DNA of 64,000 bases from Bradyrhizobium sp. NAS80.1. GTDB taxonomy: Bacteria > Pseudomonadota > Alphaproteobacteria > Rhizobiales > Xanthobacteraceae. Where the stretch lies: positions 1-64,000 of the forward strand of contig NZ_LGHL01000075.1 of NCBI RefSeq assembly GCF_001908205.1, read 5' to 3'. A model generated the notes under the pieces. It was not told the DNA's origin. It ran no database searches and saw only the letters and a list, made by a program, of their open reading frames with translations. Shown here piece by piece: positions 17,355 through 26,443 of the stretch. The first letter of the stretch is position 1. Every line of letters begins with the position of its first letter. Position numbers and translations under genes: made by a program.

Positions 17355-18686
17355 TTGACAGATAACACCGAAATTGCCGCTTCCGACTTTCGCCCTGCGC
17401 AGCGGCATATCCGGCTGGATACGATCCTGCGTCTGCGCTGGCTCGCGGTGCTGGGCCAGCTCGCCGCGATCTTCATCGTGGCGCAAGGGCTGGAGTTCGA
17501 CGTCGAGATCGTCCCCTGCGTCAGCATCATCGCCCTGTCGGCGGCACTCAATCTGGGGCTCCAGACCCTGTCCAATCCGCTGCAGCGGCTGGAGCCGATG
17601 CAGGCCGCCGGACTGCTTGCGCTCAACATCGTTGAACTGGCCGGGCTGCTGTTCTTCACCGGCGGACTGCAGAACCCGTTCTCGTTCCTGTTCCTCGCGC
17701 CCGTGCTGATCTCGGCCACCGCGCTGCCGGCCCGCTTCACCTTCGGCCTCGGCCTGCTGGCGGTGGCGTGCGCCTCGATCCTGTTCTTCTTCCATCTGCC
17801 GCTGCCCTGGGATTCCGACGATCCCCTGGTGCTGCCGCCGATCTATCTCGTCGGCGTCTGGCTCTCGATCGTGCTCGCGATCGGCGTCACCAGCCTCTAC
17901 TCGTTTCAGGTGACCGAGGAGGCGCGCAAGCTGGCGGACGCGCTGGCTGCGACCGAGCTGGTGCTGACACGCGAGCAGCATCTGACCCAACTCGACGGGC
18001 TTGCCGCAGCGGCCGCGCACGAGCTCGGCACGCCGCTCGCCACCATCTTCCTGATCTCGCGCGAGCTCGAAAAGACGGTGAAGGATCCGGGCTTTGCCGC
18101 CGACCTGAAAACCCTGCGCGAGCAGACGCAGCGCTGCCGCGACATCCTAAGCAAGATCACCCAGCTCTCCTCCACCGGCGCGCCGTTCGACCGCATGAAG
18201 CTGTCGGAGCTGATCGAGGAGGTGGTGGCGCCGCACCGCGATTTCGGCGTCGATATCAAGGTGCGGATCGCGGTGGCCGTCGTCGCCGAGCCGGTTGGCT
18301 CACGCAACCCGGCGATCCTCTACGGCGTCGGCAACATCGTCGAGAACGCAGTCGACTTCGCCCGCACCACCGTCGAGGTGAATGCCTGGTGGAACAAGGA
18401 CACGATCGAGCTTGTGATCTCCGACGACGGTCCCGGCATCCCGCCCGATATCCTTAACCGGATCGGCGAGCCCTACCTGTCGCGGCGGCGCAAGCTGGAT
18501 GAAGGTGGCGGCGAACGACGCGGCCTCGGGCTTGGCGTGTTCATCGCGCGCACGTTGCTCGAACGCACCGGCGCGAAGGTCTCGTTTACCAATCGGACCT
18601 TTCCGGAACACGGTGCAGTGGTACAGATCACCTGGCTGAGAGAGCGTTTTGAGGCTATCGAGACCTTCGAAGAAACAATAGGATAG
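17355..18686 (+). CDS. actS: Redox sensor histidine kinase ActS/RegB/PrrB
   Basis: A membrane histidine kinase that senses redox/quinone state and controls, with ActR, respiration, nitrogen and carbon metabolism. The 443 residues contain six membrane helices in about 25-190 with the ubiquinone-site heptapeptide GGLQNPF (about 103-109), the H-box AAAHELGTPLATI (His about 221), the redox-active cysteine in TQRCRDIL (about 260), and N, G1 (DDGPGIP) and G2 (GLGLGVFIA) ATP-binding boxes. All residues used by RegB sensing are present. The start is TTG, with GAGAAGG about 11 bases upstream. actR follows by 103 bases. Confidence 0.93.
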   Translation: MTDNTEIAASDFRPAQRHIRLDTILRLRWLAVLGQLAAIFIVAQGLEFDVEIVPCVSIIALSAALNLGLQTLSNPLQRLEPMQAAGLLALNIVELAGLLFFTGGLQNPFSFLFLAPVLISATALPARFTFGLGLLAVACASILFFFHLPLPWDSDDPLVLPPIYLVGVWLSIVLAIGVTSLYSFQVTEEARKLADALAATELVLTREQHLTQLDGLAAAAAHELGTPLATIFLISRELEKTVKDPGFAADLKTLREQTQRCRDILSKITQLSSTGAPFDRMKLSELIEEVVAPHRDFGVDIKVRIAVAVVAEPVGSRNPAILYGVGNIVENAVDFARTTVEVNAWWNKDTIELVISDDGPGIPPDILNRIGEPYLSRRRKLDEGGGERRGLGLGVFIARTLLERTGAKVSFTNRTFPEHGAVVQITWLRERFEAIETFEETIG

Positions 18687-18789
18687 ACCGCGACCTTGCG
18701 TCGCACAGAACGCCCGGTCGACCATTTGCGGCCTTGGCACCGCCCGATTGCGACGCCATATGTAGAAGCGCTGGAGAGAGGACAACACC

Positions 18790-19344
18790 TTGAACGCCAT
18801 CGCGGAATTGAACGAACAGACCGACCGCTCGCTTCTCATCGTGGAGGACGACAAGCCGTTTCTGGAGCGGCTGTCCCGCGCGATGGAGACCCGTGGTTTT
18901 GCGGTGACATCGTGCGACACCGTCTCGGACGGACTGGCGCAGATCGGCAAGGCTGCGCCCGCATTCGCGGTGGTCGATTTGCGGCTTGGCGACGGCAACG
19001 GCCTCGACGTCGTCTCGGCGCTGAAGAAGAAGCGCCCTGAAGCACGCGCGATCGTGCTGACCGGCTACGGCAATATCGCCACCGCCGTGACCGCGGTGAA
19101 GATGGGCGCGATCGATTATCTCTCGAAGCCTGCGGACGCCGACGACGTCGTCGCCGCACTGCTGTCGACGAGCGCGGAGAAGTCCGAGCTGCCGACGAAC
19201 CCGATGTCGGCCGACCGCGTACGCTGGGAGCACATCCAGCGCATCTACGAGATGTGCAACCGCAACGTCTCGGAAACGGCACGCCGCCTCAACATGCACC
19301 GGCGCACATTGCAGCGGATTTTGGCGAAACGCGCCCCGCGGTAA
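18790..19344 (+). CDS. actR: Redox response regulator ActR/RegA/PrrA
   Basis: The response regulator partner of ActS. The 184-residue product has receiver residues D20/D21, phospho-acceptor D63 (VVDLRLGDGNGLD), T91 and K113, a proline-containing linker, and a C-terminal Fis-type helix-turn-helix (NRNVSETARRLNMHRRTLQRILAKRAPR), which is the invariant RegA DNA-reading helix. The start is a TTG preceded by GAGAGAGG. Both genes of this pair use TTG, which would keep translation low. Confidence 0.94.
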   Translation: MNAIAELNEQTDRSLLIVEDDKPFLERLSRAMETRGFAVTSCDTVSDGLAQIGKAAPAFAVVDLRLGDGNGLDVVSALKKKRPEARAIVLTGYGNIATAVTAVKMGAIDYLSKPADADDVVAALLSTSAEKSELPTNPMSADRVRWEHIQRIYEMCNRNVSETARRLNMHRRTLQRILAKRAPR

Positions 19345-19362
19345 TTGCCTGCGATCGATCTC

Positions 19363-19497
19363 TCACCGTCACCCTGAGGTGGCCGCGAAGCGGCCCTCGA
19401 AGGGCGACGGCCCGGCTGCATCGGGGCCGCCCATCCTTCGAGGCTCCTCCCACCGCGCGTTGCGCGGCGTGGCTCGCACCTCAGGATGACGGGGCAA
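19363..19497. repeat. Dispersed inverted repeat (CCTTCGAGG type)
   Basis: The outer arms GTCACCCTGAGGT and ACCTCAGGATGAC enclose GCCGCGAAGCGGCCCTCGAAGG and CCTTCGAGGC. The arrangement is that of a mobile palindrome between actR and mmcB, which converge here. Confidence 0.65.
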
Positions 19498-19512
19498 GTA
19501 GATTGCGCGGCT

Positions 19513-19603
19513 TTGTAGGGTGGGTAGAGCGAAGCGAAACCCACCGTCTTCGCACCTCGCACCGAAAGTGATGGGTTTCGCTTCGCTCTACCCATCCTAC
19601 GGA
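19513..19603. repeat. Inverted repeat with GGGTGGGTAGAGCGAAGCG arms
   Basis: TAGGGTGGGTAGAGCGAAGC is matched by GCTTCGCTCTACCCATCCTA about 50 bases later. The long, nearly perfect stem ends two bases from the mmcB stop, so it may end both converging transcripts. Confidence 0.65.
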
Positions 19604-19604
19604 T

Positions 19605-20096
19605 TCATTCCCAGAAATCCGCGTGCCCTTGTGGATCGACCAGGCGGTTGATCCGAAGCGCTGCCGCCATCGCGAAGCGCACCGTCATCTGCTTGCGCGT
19701 CGGCGCGGGCAGCCTGTGCTCGGGCGCCTCGCAATGCAGGTGCGCGCCATAGGCATCCGCGATGATCAGGCCGGTGTCTTGCGGAAAGATCTCGCAAGGC
19801 AGGTCCTGCGTGAAGGCGAAGAACAGCCGATCGCAATGGGCGCGGTATTCGTGCCATTTCTGGTCGGCGCGCAGATCCTCGACCGATGACTTGATCTCGA
19901 CGATCCAGATCTCACCGCGCTCGTTCAAGGCCACGAGATCGGCGCGCCGGCCCGACGGCAGCGGCAATTCGCTGACGCAGGAGAAGCCGAGCGAGCGGAG
20001 CAGCCGCGCGGTGCCGCGCGCGATCGCCAGCGCCGTCTCCGACTGGCGGCGATCCGGCGGCGGAACGAGGGCGATGTTGCGGGCGATATTGTCCAT
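19605..20096 (-). CDS. mmcB: MmcB-family DNA repair endonuclease-like protein
   Basis: A 163-residue protein of the alphaproteobacterial MmcB (DUF1052) family, linked in Caulobacter to LexA-regulated mutagenic repair. A PD-(D/E)XK core is visible: D53 in GRRADLVALNERG and E67-x-K69 in IWIVEIKSS, followed by DLRADQKWHEYRAHCDRLFFAF. It is single-standing. No SOS box was recognised upstream, where a palindromic repeat occupies the gap. Confidence 0.85.
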   Translation of the reverse strand: MDNIARNIALVPPPDRRQSETALAIARGTARLLRSLGFSCVSELPLPSGRRADLVALNERGEIWIVEIKSSVEDLRADQKWHEYRAHCDRLFFAFTQDLPCEIFPQDTGLIIADAYGAHLHCEAPEHRLPAPTRKQMTVRFAMAAALRINRLVDPQGHADFWE

Positions 20097-20135
20097 GGGG
20101 CGAGTTTAGCCGATTCCGTTGTCGTGCACACTGTC

Positions 20136-20285
20136 CGTCATTCCGGGGCGCGCAAAGCGCGAGCCGGAATCCATAACCACAGGGTGTAGTTGCGGCTCAG
20201 GACCGACACCAAAAGTCATCGTCAAACCCAATCCTGTGGTTATGGGTCCCGGGCTCGCGACTGCGTCGCGCCCCGGAACGACAGC
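20136..20285. repeat. Dispersed palindromic element, copy 3
   Basis: CCGTCATTCCGGGGCGCGC...ATCCATAACCACAGG and CCTGTGGTTATGGGTCCCGGGCTCGCG...CGCGCCCCGGAACGACAG form the same nested inverted repeat as copies 1, 2 and 4. Confidence 0.8.
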
Positions 20286-21886
20286 TAGGTTGGCGGCCCG
20301 ACCACCACGCCCTCATTGCCGCGCAAATCCAGCACGCCCTCGAGCCGCTCGCCCTCGCGATCCAGAAACGTCGACAGCAGGACCTCGCTGCCGAAACGTA
20401 TCGCGGTGGAGGTTACGGCTATCGGGTCGGGGCCGAGATTGAGGACGACGATCACCGCCCTGCCCTCGGCCGCGCGGCGATAGATCAGTAGATCGCCCTG
20501 CGCCGCGATCGGATGGTAGTCGCCTGAGACCAGCGGCGGGCAGGCCTTCCGCAAGGCGATCAGGCGCTTGTAGAGAGTGAGGATCGAGCGCTCGTCGGCT
20601 TCGAGATTCACGACGTTCTCATGAATATGATCCTCGGGCAGCGGCAGCCACGGCTTGACGTCCGAGAAGCCGGAGAAAACTGAGGAGTCCCACTGCATCG
20701 GCGTGCGGCAGCCGTCGCGCCCGACGCCGATGCCGGGCACGTTCTTCTCGAAGGGATCGCGGATATCTTCGGGCGCGATCGTGAGCTGATGCATGCCGAT
20801 CTCGTCGCCATAATTGAGCGTCGGCGTGCCGCGCAGCGTCAGCAGCAGCATCGCGGCGACGCGGGCCTGCTCCGCCCCGACACGGCTCGCAACGCGTGGG
20901 CGGTCGTGATTGCCCAGCACCCAGTTCGGCCAGGCGCCATTCGGCAGCGCCTTCTCATAGTCCTCGATGATCTTCTCGATGGAGCGCGCGCTCCAGAAGG
21001 TCGAGAGCAGCGCGAAGTTGAACGGCATCTGCGCGCCAGTGAGGTCGTTGCCGTAGTAGGCCATGAGGCGGTGCAGTGGCAGATAGATCTCGCCGATCAG
21101 CACGCGGGCGCGATACGCATCGGTGACGCGCCGCATCTCGGAGATGACGTCATGCACCTCCGGCTGGTCGGTAGAGTATTGCGTCAGGATCTTTTCGTTT
21201 GGCGGCCGGCCCTCGACGTAATGCGGGTTCGGCGGGTTGTCGCGGAATTCGGCGTCCTTGATCAGGTGCCAGATCACGTCGACGCGAAAGCCGTCGACGC
21301 CTTTGTCCAGCCAGAACCGCATCACGGCGTAGATCGCCGCACGGACGTCCGGGTTGCGCCAGTTGAGGTCGGGCTGCTGGGCGAGGAAGGCATGGTAGTA
21401 ATATTGACCTGTCGTCTCGTCGAGTTGCCACGCGCTGCCGCCGAATTCGGACAGCCAGTTGTTGGGCAAGCCGCCATCGGGGGCCGGATCGCGCCAGACG
21501 TACCAGTCATGTTTGGGATTGTCGCGCGAGGACCGGCTCTCGATGAACCAGGGATGCTGGTCCGAGGTGTGGTTCGGCACGAGGTCGAGGATCAGCTTCA
21601 GGCCGTTGTCATGCGCGGCCGCGAGCAGCGCATCGAAGCCCGCCATCGTGCCGAACAGCGGCTCGATGCCGGTATAGTCGGAAATGTCGTAGCCGAAATC
21701 TGCCATCGGCGAGGGGAAGATCGGCGACAGCCAGATCGCGTCGACGCCGAGCGATTTCACGTAAGGCAGCCGCCTCAGGATGCCCGCGAGATCACCGACG
21801 CCGTCACCGTCGCTGTCCTGAAAGGAGCGCGGATAGATCTGATAGAAGATGCCGTCGCGCCACCAGTTTTCGTCGCTCTGGGCCAT
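20285..21886 (-). CDS. Alpha-glucosidase, GH13 family
   Basis: A 533-residue cytoplasmic GH13 enzyme of the oligo-1,6-glucosidase/alpha-glucosidase group. Motifs are IWLSPIFPSPMADFGYDISDY, region I DLVPNHTS, the nucleophile Asp in GFRVDVIWH (about 201), the acid/base Glu in LIGEIYLP (about 266), and the third Asp in GNHDRPRVASR (about 326). The likely role is hydrolysis of maltose, isomaltose or trehalose-derived sugars. In-frame sequence upstream of MAQSDENWW is antisense to the next gene and excluded. Confidence 0.92.
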   Translation of the reverse strand: MAQSDENWWRDGIFYQIYPRSFQDSDGDGVGDLAGILRRLPYVKSLGVDAIWLSPIFPSPMADFGYDISDYTGIEPLFGTMAGFDALLAAAHDNGLKLILDLVPNHTSDQHPWFIESRSSRDNPKHDWYVWRDPAPDGGLPNNWLSEFGGSAWQLDETTGQYYYHAFLAQQPDLNWRNPDVRAAIYAVMRFWLDKGVDGFRVDVIWHLIKDAEFRDNPPNPHYVEGRPPNEKILTQYSTDQPEVHDVISEMRRVTDAYRARVLIGEIYLPLHRLMAYYGNDLTGAQMPFNFALLSTFWSARSIEKIIEDYEKALPNGAWPNWVLGNHDRPRVASRVGAEQARVAAMLLLTLRGTPTLNYGDEIGMHQLTIAPEDIRDPFEKNVPGIGVGRDGCRTPMQWDSSVFSGFSDVKPWLPLPEDHIHENVVNLEADERSILTLYKRLIALRKACPPLVSGDYHPIAAQGDLLIYRRAAEGRAVIVVLNLGPDPIAVTSTAIRFGSEVLLSTFLDREGERLEGVLDLRGNEGVVVGPPT

Positions 21887-22058
21887 GCGGGAAATACCCC
21901 AAGAAATGTGCTTCTCGCGCGATAGAGCGCTGAAGGAACGCCCCCGGTTCAAATCAGCAAGCGAAATGGGACGCCCGTGTGACGACCGGGGCGGCTGCTC
22001 CCCGGGCCGACACGAATCTTTTGCTTGGCGGCATGGCAAAAATCGGCATTGTGAGGCC

Positions 22059-22739
22059 ATGACCGACCAAAATGACACCCAAGAATCCCAGCAAGCCAAG
22101 GCTGGCGCGATCATCGTTCCCGTGACGCTGTTCGAGCAGAACTGCACCATCATCTGGGACGAGCCCGGCAAAAAGGCCGTGGTGATCGACCCCGGCGGCG
22201 ACGTGCCGAAGATCCTGGAGGCGATCAAGCAGACCGGCGTCACCGTGGAGAAAATCTGGCTGACCCACGGCCATATCGACCATGTCGGCGGCGCGGCCGA
22301 ATTGCGCGATGCGCTGAAGGTGCCGATCGAGGGCCCGCATGTCGCGGACAAGTACCTGCTCGACAACGTGGTCGAAAGCCGCGCGCGCTTCGGCATGACC
22401 GGCGGCCGCAACTTCGCGCCGGACCGCTGGCTCGACGAAGGCGACACCGTGTCGATCGGCGGTTTGCAGTTCGACATTTTTCACTGCCCCGGCCACTCGC
22501 CCGGCAGCGTGGTGTTCTTCAACAAGGAGCTGCGCTTCGCCCATGTCGGCGACGTCCTGTTCGCGGGCTCGGTCGGGCGCACCGACCTGCCCGGCGGCAG
22601 TCATGCGATGCTGATCAATTCGATCAAGACCAAGCTGCTGCCGCTCGGCGACGATGTCGGCTTCATCTGCGGCCACGGCGCAGGCTCGAGCATCGGCCAG
22701 GAGCGGATGACCAATCCGTTCATCACCGGAGAGATGTAA
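22059..22739 (+). CDS. MBL-fold metallo-hydrolase (glyoxalase II-like)
   Basis: A 226-residue protein with the binuclear metal motif THGHIDH (H70, H72, D74, H75), the third ligand in FHCPGHSPGS and the Asp in HVGDVLFAGSVGRTDLPGG. This pattern matches YcbL-type class II glyoxalase or thioesterase-like enzymes. GTGAGG stands before the ATG. A strong terminator follows. Confidence 0.9.
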   Translation: MTDQNDTQESQQAKAGAIIVPVTLFEQNCTIIWDEPGKKAVVIDPGGDVPKILEAIKQTGVTVEKIWLTHGHIDHVGGAAELRDALKVPIEGPHVADKYLLDNVVESRARFGMTGGRNFAPDRWLDEGDTVSIGGLQFDIFHCPGHSPGSVVFFNKELRFAHVGDVLFAGSVGRTDLPGGSHAMLINSIKTKLLPLGDDVGFICGHGAGSSIGQERMTNPFITGEM

Positions 22740-22779
22740 GCCAAAGCGCGATGAGTTCATCGCGCTTTGGCTTTTGTTT
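22737..22779 (+). terminator. Rho-independent terminator
   Basis: A long perfect stem, AAGCCAAAGCGCGATGA / TCATCGCGCTTTGGCTT, with a short loop is followed by TTGTTTT. It begins in the stop codon of the hydrolase gene. The strand symmetry lets it serve the converging hxlR-type gene too. Confidence 0.85.
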
Positions 22780-22782
22780 TGA

Positions 22783-22830
22783 GCATGATCTATTCGGAAA
22801 ACCGCTCTACACTTTTCCGGATCATGCTCT
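22783..22830. repeat. GAGCATGATC palindrome
   Basis: GAGCATGATC...TTCGGAAAA and TTTTCCGGATCATGCTC form an inverted repeat directly beside the terminator. Sequences with GAGCATGATC/GATCATGCTC ends are familiar dispersed repeats in Rhizobiales. It reaches the stop codon of the regulator gene. Confidence 0.7.
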
Positions 22831-23197
22831 ACTCGGCGGCGTCCGCCAGCGCCGCCGTCTCACCGAGATTGCGCTCGCCCCATTCGCGGATCGCGGCGAC
22901 GACGGGCACAAAGCTCTTGCCCTTGCGGGTCAAGCGATACTCGACCTTCGGCGGCACCTCGCCAAAGTCCTTGCGGTCGATGAGGCCGCTTTGCGTCAAC
23001 GCCTTCAATTCGCGGCTGAGCACGCGCGGGGTGATCTCGGCGCTGCCGCTGGCGCCGCGCAGCAGGCCGCTGCGGATCTCGCCATAGCGGCGCGGGCCGT
23101 CCTTGAGATCCCAGACGATGCGCAGCTTGTACTTGCCGCTGATCATCTTCTGAAACGCCGCGACCGGGCAGGCGCGTGCAGGGGAAGCCTTTGCCAT
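22829..23197 (-). CDS. HxlR-family transcriptional regulator
   Basis: A 122-residue winged-helix regulator. The family N-terminal Cys (C10 in ARACPVAAFQKMI) is the site by which many members sense electrophiles or oxidants. The wHTH runs from SGKYKLRIVWDL through RYGEIRSGLL, ITPRVLSRELKALTQSGLI and PKVEYRLTRKG. GGAGGG stands before the ATG. It is divergent from the frame-broken small gene, which is its most likely target. Confidence 0.92.
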   Translation of the reverse strand: MAKASPARACPVAAFQKMISGKYKLRIVWDLKDGPRRYGEIRSGLLRGASGSAEITPRVLSRELKALTQSGLIDRKDFGEVPPKVEYRLTRKGKSFVPVVAAIREWGERNLGETAALADAAE

Positions 23198-23328
23198 GAC
23201 GTGCCCTCCATGTGCAACTTGATGATAGGAGTGACGCCGAAAAAGTCCATACTATCAATTTTGTCCATACTTGCGGGATCGCTCGCAGGCCGCAGATGAT
23301 GACGCACACGACCAACAGGGAGCGTCAC

Positions 23329-23630
23329 ATGAAGCACTTCATGATCAGGTACCAGTTCAAGCGACGGACGCCTGGCACCAGGAGATCCGCCGCTTCATCA
23401 AGGCAATCGACGACGATCCGGAGCTCAAGGGGCGGATCGGCTATCGCTGCATCAAGAACCGCGACGATGGCAGTTATTTCCATCTCGCCAGCGTCACGGA
23501 TGATGCCGCGCAAAAGACGCTGCAATCGCGCGACTTCTTCAAGCACTATTCGGAGATGACACGGAAGGTCGCGGGCGGCGAGGTGACGGTGACGCCGATC
23601 GAGATAATCGATCAGACTGCTTCGTCTTGA
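23329..23630 (+). pseudogene. Small alpha-beta-barrel (ABM-like) protein, broken by a one-base frameshift
   Basis: Two overlapping reading frames make one coherent protein of about 100 residues. The first frame gives MKHFMIRYQFK after AGGGAG. From base 23361 the next frame continues with ATDAWHQEIRRFIKAI, then DPELKGRIGYRCIKNRDD and AAQKTLQSRDFFKHY up to the stop at 23630. One missing base near 23359-23363 (AAGGCG read as AAGCG) explains the break. The fold resembles dimeric monooxygenase-like proteins. There is no slippery heptamer, so programmed shifting is unlikely; the cause is mutation or sequencing error. Confidence 0.75.
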
Positions 23631-23659
23631 CGGGACCGACACAACGGCGTGACCACAAA

Positions 23660-23711
23660 TTCCGCTGCCGTCCCGGACAAGCGTAAGCGCAGATCCGGGA
23701 CGACAGCGGAG
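23660..23711. repeat. Short palindromic element (CGTCCCGGA type)
   Basis: CGCTGCCGTCCCGGA...TCCGGGACGACAGCG encloses a CAAGCGTAAGCGCAGA middle. It is a minimal version of the larger dispersed element and sits between converging genes. Confidence 0.7.
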
Positions 23712-23717
23712 CTGGAG

Positions 23718-24890
23718 CTACTTCATCAGGCCCGCGGCGGTCAGCGCCCGCGTAATGATCTGGCCGAGATCGAAGCCGCGCGCCTCCTCGTGCTTCGGCT
23801 CGGTCGGCTGCTCGCCAACCGCGGCGCGGATCGAGCGGGCAAGATGCGGCGCGGGCGTCAGTGCCGGCTTCGACGACTTCGCATCCGCTTTCTTCTGGGC
23901 CGCGTCCGGAATCCATCCGGTCAGGCCAAAGAACTTTGCGATATGATAGGATGAGGAGATGCCGGCCTCGATCAGGAACGCGCCTTCCACGCCATAGCGC
24001 TGATCGTTGGCGGCAAGGCCGAGCGGCGTGCCATGCGCCATGCCGGTGATGGCATAGGACTCGACCAGCGTCTCGCCGTCCTTGTTCCACCAGGCCTGGC
24101 GCGGATAACCGTCGACATTGGTCTCCGCCATCGGCGTGGCCGGCAGATCGTGCAGGTCGAGCCACTGCTTGACGATCTCGTCGGCATTGCCGGGATTGAC
24201 GGTGCGGTCGGCGCTGCCGTGCCACACGGAGATCTTCGGCCAGGGCCCGCGATGGTGCGAGGCGTTGCGCACGAGATCGCCGAGTTCGCGCGCTGACCGG
24301 GCCGGCGAATGGAACATGCTGTCCAGCGCTTCGCGCAGGTTCGAGGCGATGCCATAGGGCAATCCGGCGATGACCGCGCCGGCCGCAAATACTTCCGGAT
24401 AGGTCGCGAGCATCACCGACGTCATGCCGCCGCCGGCGGACAGGCCGGTGATGAAGATGCGCCTGGGATCGATGCGGTGCGCTTCCACCATGTGCGCGAT
24501 CATCTCGCGGATCGAACACGCCTCACCGCTGTCCCGCGCAGTGTCCTCCGGATTGAACCAGTTGAAGCAGGTGTTGCCGTTGTTGATGCGCCGCTGCTCG
24601 GGCATCAGCAGCGCGAAGCCATAGTGCTGCGCGAGCGTCGACCAACCCGCGCCGAGATCGTAGCTTGCTGCGGTCTGGCCGCAGCCGTGCAGCACGACGA
24701 CGAGCGCGCGTGGCTTCTGCAATTGCGCCGGCACGAACGCGAACATGCGCAGACTTCCGGGATTGTCGCCGAAGCCCGTGACCTCTTCCAACGGACTGGA
24801 CGCATCCGCGCTGCGGCCGAACTCGGCAACGCGCAGACCATCCGCCTTTGGCAGACGCCTCAAGCGATCGACATTTCTAGCAAGCGACAC
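23718..24890 (-). CDS. PHB depolymerase-family esterase
   Basis: A 390-residue alpha/beta hydrolase of the LpqC/PhbD (esterase_PHB) family. Motifs: oxyanion-hole VVLHGCGQTAASYDLGAGW, nucleophile serine in ITGLSAGGGMTSVML, the acid in VWHGSADRTVNPGNADE, and the His in GMAHGTPLG. The GTG at 24890 was chosen because AGGAG lies five to six bases upstream. There is no clear signal peptide, so the protein may be cytoplasmic and act on short polyesters or aryl esters, not extracellular PHB. Confidence 0.85.
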   Translation of the reverse strand: MSLARNVDRLRRLPKADGLRVAEFGRSADASSPLEEVTGFGDNPGSLRMFAFVPAQLQKPRALVVVLHGCGQTAASYDLGAGWSTLAQHYGFALLMPEQRRINNGNTCFNWFNPEDTARDSGEACSIREMIAHMVEAHRIDPRRIFITGLSAGGGMTSVMLATYPEVFAAGAVIAGLPYGIASNLREALDSMFHSPARSARELGDLVRNASHHRGPWPKISVWHGSADRTVNPGNADEIVKQWLDLHDLPATPMAETNVDGYPRQAWWNKDGETLVESYAITGMAHGTPLGLAANDQRYGVEGAFLIEAGISSSYHIAKFFGLTGWIPDAAQKKADAKSSKPALTPAPHLARSIRAAVGEQPTEPKHEEARGFDLGQIITRALTAAGLMK

Positions 24891-25030
24891 GGCAACTCCT
24901 GGCAGGGGACGTTCAACGTTCACCCAAACCAAATAGTTGCTGCAGCGCAAAATAAAAAGGCTGTGTGCTGTCAATCTCGCGGGAATCGCGCGAAAACCCG
25001 TAGGATTCCGCACGTAATAACCGCAGTGCC

Positions 25031-26443
25031 TCAACTTCGTGCAGATGCGCGCCGCATCCACGTCAGGAATGCGACGCAGATCGTGATCAATGCGGCAAAC
25101 AGTGCGAGCGAAGTGAGGAAACCCGCGCGCGCTGATTGCAGCGCTTCGACCGCGAAGAACACCGCGCCGATTGCGGCCACTCCGGCCGCATTTCCGATCT
25201 GCGCCATGGTGCCGTACATGCCGGAGGCTGAACCCGCCGCGGCGGGCTTCACGGTCGAGAGCACCGCGCCGGAGAGCGGCGCCATCACCAATCCCTGACC
25301 GTAGCCGAAGATGATCATGGTGAGCGCAAGCAGGATTGGAGTCGGCGCATCGGAATAGCCGGCAACAAGGGCGAGCACCGCAAGGCCCGCGAGCTGCAAC
25401 ATGCAGCCTTCGATCAACTCCTTGGTTCCACGATGCCGTGCCCGCGCGCCGCTGTGGCGCGACGCCGCGACGAAGGCAAGCGCGAGCGGAATGAAGGCCA
25501 GACCCGCTGCGAGCGGCGGGATCTTGAGGCCTCGCTGCATGAACAGCGTCATGACCAGATAGAACGAGAGATTGGCGACGAAGAAAAAGAACGCCGCGCC
25601 AAGGCCGCGCAGAAAAGTGGCATCCGCCAGCAGCGTCAGATCGATCAGCGGCATGCCGCCGGTGCGCGCCACCGCATGTTCAAGCTTCAGGAATGCGGCG
25701 AGGATCACGCCGCCGATCACCATCACGGCCCATAGCCACGGTGCCCAGCCGAAATCGTGACCGAACAGCAGCGGCCCGATCAGGCACAAAAGCCCGGCAA
25801 ACAGGACCACGCTGCCCTTGATGTCGAGCCGGGTGCCGGCCCGGCGCGGCACCGACGGCATGATGCGCCACGCCGCGCCTGCGATGACGAGGCCGCAGGG
25901 AACGTTGACGAAGAACACCGAACGCCAGCCGGTGCCCGCGAGATCGATCGTGATCAGGAGACCGCCGAGCAGGAAGCCTGCGGCACCCGCAAGCCCGAGC
26001 ACGATGCCGTAGATGCCGAAGGCGCGGTTGCGCGAGTCGTCGGTGAAGAGCAGATGCAGCGTCGCCAAGACTTGCGGCACCATCAGCGCCGCGGTCGCGC
26101 CCTGCGCCAGCCGCGCGATGATCAGCTCCGCGCCGGATTGCGCCAGCCCGCACCACAGTGACGTCAGGGTGAAGCCAAGCACGCCGGTCAGGAACACGTT
26201 CTTCGTGCCGTGAATGTCCCCGAGCCGGCCGCCAGTGACGACCAGCGTGGCATAGGCGATCAGGTAGATCGCGATGACGGATTCGATCTGCGCCGGGGTC
26301 GCGTGCAGATCGACGGCAATGGTGGGAATGGCGACATTGACCACGAAGGCGTCGACGCCGAACATGAATTGGGCGGCCACGACGATCGCCAGCACCCACC
26401 AGCGGCGCGACGAATCGATCTGCTTTGTGACGATTTGATGCAT
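25031..26443 (-). CDS. MFS drug efflux transporter, DHA2 (EmrB/QacA) family
   Basis: A 470-residue inner-membrane transporter with 14-helix DHA2 layout. Visible motifs are DAFVVNVAIPTI (motif D1), GGRLGDIHGTKNVFL (motif A) and GLAGAAGFLLGGLL (motif C, an antiporter signature). It probably exports a hydrophobic toxic compound by proton antiport. A TACCTCTGAGGTA palindrome at 26509-26521, 66 bases upstream of the start, may be an operator. The gene is divergent from the flavin monooxygenase. Confidence 0.88.
   Translation of the reverse strand: MHQIVTKQIDSSRRWWVLAIVVAAQFMFGVDAFVVNVAIPTIAVDLHATPAQIESVIAIYLIAYATLVVTGGRLGDIHGTKNVFLTGVLGFTLTSLWCGLAQSGAELIIARLAQGATAALMVPQVLATLHLLFTDDSRNRAFGIYGIVLGLAGAAGFLLGGLLITIDLAGTGWRSVFFVNVPCGLVIAGAAWRIMPSVPRRAGTRLDIKGSVVLFAGLLCLIGPLLFGHDFGWAPWLWAVMVIGGVILAAFLKLEHAVARTGGMPLIDLTLLADATFLRGLGAAFFFFVANLSFYLVMTLFMQRGLKIPPLAAGLAFIPLALAFVAASRHSGARARHRGTKELIEGCMLQLAGLAVLALVAGYSDAPTPILLALTMIIFGYGQGLVMAPLSGAVLSTVKPAAAGSASGMYGTMAQIGNAAGVAAIGAVFFAVEALQSARAGFLTSLALFAALITICVAFLTWMRRASARS

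Noticed and set aside
16449..18020. A 523-residue version of the ABC-2 ATPase
   Set aside because: The first 255 residues are antisense to actS and low in complexity; the ATPase fold begins at the internal ATG.
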